Part shown: positions 42,460 to 43,606 of the stretch, piece by piece
How the letters are laid out: every line of letters begins with the position of its first letter
Position numbering within the stretch: position 1 is the first letter of the stretch
Source: Xanthomonas arboricola pv. guizotiae
GTDB lineage: Bacteria; Pseudomonadota; Gammaproteobacteria; Xanthomonadales; Xanthomonadaceae
Assembly (NCBI RefSeq): GCF_002940205.1
Contig: NZ_MDSK01000038.1
Span: 1-43,606 of the forward strand
DNA length: 43,606 nucleotides
Direction of reading: 5' to 3'
Notes under the pieces: generated by a model
What the model saw: the letters and a program-made list of their open reading frames with translations, nothing else
Database searches by the model: none
Told to the model about the DNA's origin: nothing
Translations under genes and position numbers: made by a program

Positions 42460-43275
42460 TCAACGCTGGCAACTGCTGCACCACACCGTCGCGCGTTGCC
42501 CGATCGTGGCGTGTTTCAACACACGTCCACACTGCTTGCAGGTTTCACCTTCGCGCCCATACACCGTGAGTTCCTGCTCGAAGTAACCGGGCGCCCCGTC
42601 CGGGCTGATGAAATCGCGCAGCGTGGTACCGCCGCGCTGGATGGCGTAGCCGAGGATGTCTTTCACTGCCGTGGCCAGGCGCCGGTAACGTTCCAATGAC
42701 ACTTTGCCCGCTTCGCGTAATGGGCTGATTCCGGCGCGATGCAGGCTTTCTGCCGCATAGATATTTCCCACGCCGACGACGACCGCCTGATCCATCAGAA
42801 AGGTTTTCACTGCCGCGCGCCGGCCACGCGCCAATGCATGCAGATAATCGCCAGTAAATGCCTCCGATAAGGGTTCCGGGCCAAGTGCCGCCAGCAGATC
42901 GTGCACGTGTGCATCGCCCTGCCACAAAAGGCAACCAAACCGACGCGGATCGTTGAAGCGCAGGACGCGGCCATCTTCCAGGCTGATATCCACATGATCG
43001 TGTGCCCGCGGCGGCGTATCGCCGGGTAAGACGCGCAGACTTCCGGACATTCCAAGATGCAGCAGCGCACTGCCGCCGGCATCGGTATCGATCAACAGGT
43101 ATTTGGCCCGGCGACGCACATCGGTGATGGTCGCGCCGGGCAACAGGCGCTCGATCTGCTCGGGAATGGGCCAACGCAGGTCGGGGCGTCGCAGGATGAC
43201 GCCGTGGATACGTTGGCCGACCAGATGCGGTGCTAGGCCACGCAAGGTGGTTTCGACTTCGGGCAGCTCGGGCAT
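42460..43275 (-). CDS. mutM: Formamidopyrimidine-DNA glycosylase MutM (Fpg)
   Basis: A 271-aa base-excision repair enzyme that removes 8-oxoguanine and ring-opened purines and nicks the strand (EC 3.2.2.23, 4.2.99.18). ATG 43275 gives MPELPEVETTLRGL; the N-terminal Pro is the catalytic nucleophile and Glu the next catalytic residue. The conserved Lys region is RRRAKYLLI. Helix-two-turn-helix residues VVVGVGNIYAAESLHRAGISP are intact. The zinc finger is CKQCGRVLKHATIGQRATVWCSSC, with the standard C-x2-C-x16-C-x2-C spacing. A 13-residue upstream extension of the frame is not needed. A 7-bp inverted repeat GCCGGCG/CGCCGGC lies at 43296-43312, just before the start. Confidence 0.96.
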   Translation of the reverse strand: MPELPEVETTLRGLAPHLVGQRIHGVILRRPDLRWPIPEQIERLLPGATITDVRRRAKYLLIDTDAGGSALLHLGMSGSLRVLPGDTPPRAHDHVDISLEDGRVLRFNDPRRFGCLLWQGDAHVHDLLAALGPEPLSEAFTGDYLHALARGRRAAVKTFLMDQAVVVGVGNIYAAESLHRAGISPLREAGKVSLERYRRLATAVKDILGYAIQRGGTTLRDFISPDGAPGYFEQELTVYGREGETCKQCGRVLKHATIGQRATVWCSSCQR

Positions 43276-43421
43276 GCAGGTCTCCGATTGGCCGGGCCGG
43301 CGGTACGCCGGCACGGATCAATATGGTGGCCAACGGCAGTAAATCCAGCTCGTCGCCCCAGCCTCGTTACGGTGCTCGATTGCGCCTGGAGCGTCCAAGT
43401 GCCGTGGTGAGATTCGGACCT

Positions 43422-43491
43422 CTGGCTTTGGCTTTGGCTTTGGCTCTGCCTTTGGCTCCGTCTTTAGCTTTAGCTTCGGCTGTGGCTTTGA
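43422..43491. repeat. Imperfect hexamer tandem repeat (GGCTTT)
   Basis: About 11 units of GGCTTT and near variants (GGCTCT, GCCTTT, AGCTTT, GGCTGT). Read on the minus strand it gives a Lys-Pro/Glu-Pro peptide, but no real gene is evident. It lies between mutM and the rRNA operon terminator. Confidence 0.85.
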
Positions 43492-43514
43492 CGTTTCGCG
43501 GTTGAATTTTGGGC

Positions 43515-43550
43515 AAAAAGAAACCCTCAGTCGTATTGGACTGAGGGTTT
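43515..43550 (-). terminator. Rho-independent terminator of the rRNA operon
   Basis: AAACCCTCAGT and ACTGAGGGTTT form an 11-bp stem with an 8-nt loop. On the minus strand it is followed by CTTTTT. It lies 12 nt after the 5S rRNA 3' end, as expected for an rrn terminator. Confidence 0.92.
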
Positions 43551-43561
43551 CGGGTAAAGCC

Positions 43562-43606
43562 CCTGGCGATGACCTACTCTCGCATGGCTTGAGCCACACT
43601 ACCATC
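43562..43606 (-). rRNA. rrf: 5S ribosomal RNA, 3' end (partial)
   Basis: On the minus strand this reads GATGGTAGTGTGGCTCAAGC followed by CATGCGAGAGTAGGTCATCGCCAGG, matching the 3' third of bacterial 5S rRNA. The gene runs off the right edge, so an rRNA operon transcribed leftward ends here. The exact 3' end is uncertain by a base or two. Confidence 0.9.

Noticed and set aside
42355..42490. Short minus frame ending LWISYDSWPVAPG downstream of mutM
   Set aside because: It overlaps the MutM end in another frame, has no start or ribosome-binding site, and is too short to judge.
43318..43605. Minus ORF with Lys-Pro/Glu-Pro repeats
   Set aside because: It crosses the rRNA terminator and the 5S gene; the repeat peptide is only the hexamer array translated.

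Overview
The window looks like the chromosome of a Xanthomonas species (Gammaproteobacteria, Xanthomonadaceae). The DNA is GC-rich with strong third-position G/C bias, so many shadow ORFs appear. TonB-dependent receptors (TBDRs) are paired with glycoside hydrolases and LacI-type regulators, as in the carbohydrate utilisation (CUT) loci of this genus. An exact copy of the xanthomonad xylan operator (xyl-box) is present. No prophage, CRISPR array, tRNA or intact insertion sequence was recognised.

Region 1 (1-11000) is a xylan/glucuronoxylan locus. A divergent promoter with two opposed xyl-boxes drives a leftward operon (hexuronate MFS transporter, GH10 xylanase, glucuronate isomerase uxaC) and a rightward one (TBDR, GPH-type symporter, GH43 xylosidase). 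Uptake and xylose release look intact. The left end is decaying: uxaC carries an in-frame amber codon, and beyond it lies a second GH10 gene that has lost its catalytic core, carries an opal codon, and is fused to the remnant of an unrelated secreted protein.

Region 2 (11000-18800) is mostly housekeeping or conserved genes: a Blc-type lipocalin, an RraB homologue, a periplasmic protein, a small DUF465 protein, an MDR-type oxidoreductase, and plsB translationally coupled to a lipoprotein.

Region 3 (18800-28500) is a second CUT-like locus: a LacI regulator, two tandem paralogous TBDRs with carboxypeptidase-regulatory-like N-termini, and a flavin-dependent tryptophan-halogenase-family protein with all its key residues. 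The two receptors share a 29-bp leader that can fold over the Shine-Dalgarno sequence. The substrate is not evident, and this is the best candidate in the window for an undescribed system.

Region 4 (28500-43606) holds a pair of unknown lipoproteins, an e(P4)-like acid phosphatase overlapping pyrF, yceH, a DUF4272 protein, a GNAT acetyltransferase, rep helicase, tdk, a GAF sensor kinase with a degenerate ATPase domain, opgD with a DUF4380 neighbour, mutM, and the terminator and 3' end of an rRNA operon (5S, minus strand) at the right edge.
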